DNA of 14,070 bases from a bacterium (GTDB lineage: Bacteria; Patescibacteriota; Gracilibacteria; JAUYGZ01; DAOVYC01), in assembly GCA_030635805.1 (NCBI GenBank), contig DAOVYC010000002.1, forward strand, positions 1 to 14,070, written 5' to 3'. The number at the start of each line of letters is the position of its first letter. Position 1 is the stretch's first letter. Positions 12,987-14,070 of the stretch are shown here, piece by piece. Under the pieces are notes generated by a model, which was not told the DNA's origin, searched no databases, and saw only the letters and a program-made list of their open reading frames with translations. Made by a program: the position numbers and the translations under genes.

Positions 12987-13466
12987 ATGTCTGATCTAAA
13001 AACAACCACAGAATTGGCCGCCAAAGTAACTCAAGAGTTATCTTCGGTACAGATTCGTTCCGAAGTCGGCAAAGCCATCGCTGTTCTCAACGGGATGCAG
13101 GAAGTTCTAAAAATTTACGGAACTGAAATGGATTATGAAAGTAATAAAAAACTTTTTGATGCCATGGTTCAGTCCGCCAACGTAGCTATTCGCACTTCTC
13201 AATCCGCTGTTGCCAAACAAGCCCTTACTAGAAACAAAGAAGATTTAAAAAATCTAAAAAGAGATGCTGAGGCAAAAGTATTCGGAGCAAAAACAGAAAA
13301 CGCAATTATAGGTATCAACGGCAAACAAGATTTTGTTAGCGTGGAGGTGGAAGGCGACGATAGCATGAAAGAGTTTTGCAACGATCTTGTAAAAGCGCTC
13401 AACGGATCTTACAAAAAATCCATTCTTGTTGCCGGAGAAAAACTGGAAAAGATTGCTTCAGAATAA
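12987..13466 (+). CDS. Unknown protein with possible YbaB-like C-terminal half
   Basis: This 159-residue soluble protein has a long helical N-terminal part (about 1-97) rich in Ala, Lys and Glu (A-V-A-K-Q-A-L-T-R-N-K-E-D-L-K-N-L). The C-terminal part runs A-I-I-G-I-N-G-K-Q-D-F-V-S-V-E-V-E, then L-V-K-A-L-N-G-S-Y-K-K-S and G-E-K-L-E-K-I. This follows the strand-strand-helix pattern of the YbaB/EbfC nucleoid-associated family (V-x-I-N-G-x-x-x-x-x-x-I-x-I, then D-L-x-x-A-x-N-x-x). The resemblance is by eye and unproven, and the N-terminal helix is longer than in YbaB (about 110 residues in total). It starts 39 nt after the membrane-protein gene and ends before a terminator-like hairpin, so the two genes are probably one transcript. 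Confidence 0.78.
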   Translation: MSDLKTTTELAAKVTQELSSVQIRSEVGKAIAVLNGMQEVLKIYGTEMDYESNKKLFDAMVQSANVAIRTSQSAVAKQALTRNKEDLKNLKRDAEAKVFGAKTENAIIGINGKQDFVSVEVEGDDSMKEFCNDLVKALNGSYKKSILVAGEKLEKIASE

Positions 13467-13487
13467 AAAATTCACACGTACAAAGAA

Positions 13488-13515
13488 AAACCCCCGCTTT
13501 TCAAGACGGGGGTTT
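13488..13515 (-). terminator. GC-rich intrinsic terminator between convergent genes
   Basis: AAACCCCCG (13488-13496) and CGGGGGTTT (13507-13515) form a perfect 9-bp stem around a 10-nt loop. On the minus strand it is followed by TTTTTCTTT, a good terminator tail, so it mainly serves the minus-strand gene ending at 13534. On the plus strand the tail is only TTT followed by A residues, so it may also stop the 12987 gene, but less efficiently. Confidence 0.85.
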
Positions 13516-13533
13516 AAAAAATAGTAGAAGGGA

Positions 13534-14070
13534 TTAGTCCATCAAGTCGGCATCTTTCAGCCTTCCTTCAAGACCCTTGGAAAATGGAAATTGGTTCTGT
13601 CCCAATGCAACAAGAACCTTTTTTAGAACATCTTTACAGAGTTCTTTCCCGTCGTTCTTACGGGTTTCTTTCCAGAAGTTCGGACTTTTTTCAGCTGTAG
13701 AATCCTTTGTAATCTGGTCACATATCACATTTAGTAGCTCGTTAATTCCTGATGCGAAATGATCGCGTCGTTCTTCCAGATCAAAAGATTCAAAGCCTTT
13801 TGATTTATAGTAAGCGGCAATTTTGTAGAGCAGCCAAGCATTAGCGGCAACTCTTACAATTTCGGCACGCACTCTTGTTTCAGTCCTTCTTGCCTCATAC
13901 ATTAGGTCGCGTGACTCCTCAGACTCTTGTAACCACTTATCTGTCCCTTCTTTCGCTCTTTCAAGCTCAGCAGTGAGACGTTCCACATCCAAGGCAAGAG
14001 TGGTTAAGCTCCCATTCTTTTCAGTAGATTCCGCAAGCCATTGCTCTCTTTCTTCTTCCCATCCTTCTTG
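13534..14070 (-). CDS. Coiled-coil protein, 5' end outside the window
   Basis: The frame stays open from its TAA (13534-13536) to the right edge of the window, giving at least 178 residues with the true start lying beyond. The leading part (E-E-E-R-E-Q-W-L-A-E-S, then V-E-R-L-T-A-E-L-E-R-A-K-E) has coiled-coil heptad character. It is followed by a more globular helical domain (A-N-A-W-L-L-Y-K-I-A-A-Y-Y, then F-A-S-G-I-N-E-L-L-N-V-I) and a tail rich in Lys and Asp. The likely repeated W-L-x-E-S motif (W-L-A-E-S and W-L-Q-E-S, about 35 residues apart) hints at a longer repeat-containing protein. The internal TTG at 13992 is not a convincing start, because reading continues upstream without a stop. 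I do not recognise the family. A terminator hairpin follows. Confidence 0.7.
   Translation of the reverse strand, partial: QEGWEEEREQWLAESTEKNGSLTTLALDVERLTAELERAKEGTDKWLQESEESRDLMYEARRTETRVRAEIVRVAANAWLLYKIAAYYKSKGFESFDLEERRDHFASGINELLNVICDQITKDSTAEKSPNFWKETRKNDGKELCKDVLKKVLVALGQNQFPFSKGLEGRLKDADLMD

Noticed and set aside
1017..13466. Alternative genetic code (TGA as glycine), known in some CPR lineages
   Set aside because: Conserved proteins are full length under the standard code with no in-frame TGA, and their glycines use GGN codons.

Overview
This is an AT-rich bacterial chromosome segment, most likely from a Candidate Phyla Radiation (Patescibacteria) genome. That placement is inferred from gene style, not from a marker phylogeny. 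The signs are compact genes with standard-code housekeeping functions (RuvB, RecO, GatB, ThyA, DHFR), several lineage-restricted small proteins, a VirD4/TraG-type coupling ATPase with no other conjugation genes beside it, and no recognisable Shine-Dalgarno sequence in front of any gene.

Layout. Positions 1-564 hold no convincing protein gene but contain a candidate structured RNA (100-237) closed by a perfect 13-bp stem. A tRNA-Glu(CTC) with encoded CCA follows at 565-639, trailed by a repeat-rich spacer. Then come plus-strand genes: a YhbQ-type GIY-YIG protein overlapping a PHP phosphoesterase, ruvB behind its own candidate promoter, and an unrecognised, very charged and A-rich gene (2881-3945). 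That gene runs tail-to-tail, with 27 nt overlap, into a minus-strand block. In transcription order this block is a TraG/VirD4-like ATPase (9782-7302), gatB (7099-5678), then a small membrane protein, a secreted protein and recO (5585-3919), the last three behind a near-consensus promoter. Between the ATPase and gatB lie a strong stop-codon hairpin and a 157-bp nested inverted repeat. From 9947 the plus strand resumes with a small helical protein, thyA and folA (a dTMP-synthesis pair). A second unit, driven by an excellent promoter, encodes a 369-aa single-pass membrane protein and a 159-aa protein with a possible YbaB-like C-terminal half. A terminator hairpin separates these from a minus-strand coiled-coil gene that runs off the right edge.

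How the parts fit. RuvB and RecO serve recombinational repair. ThyA uses methylene-tetrahydrofolate and DHFR regenerates tetrahydrofolate. GatB is one subunit of the amidotransferase that makes Gln-tRNA or Asn-tRNA; no gatA or gatC is in view. The 11838-13466 unit, the secreted protein at 4708-5298 and the gene at 2881-3945 are the parts with no recognised function. Recurrent structural themes are 7-8-base tandem repeats abutting start codons, very short predicted leaders, no SD motifs, and only TAA and TAG stops among 15 genes.
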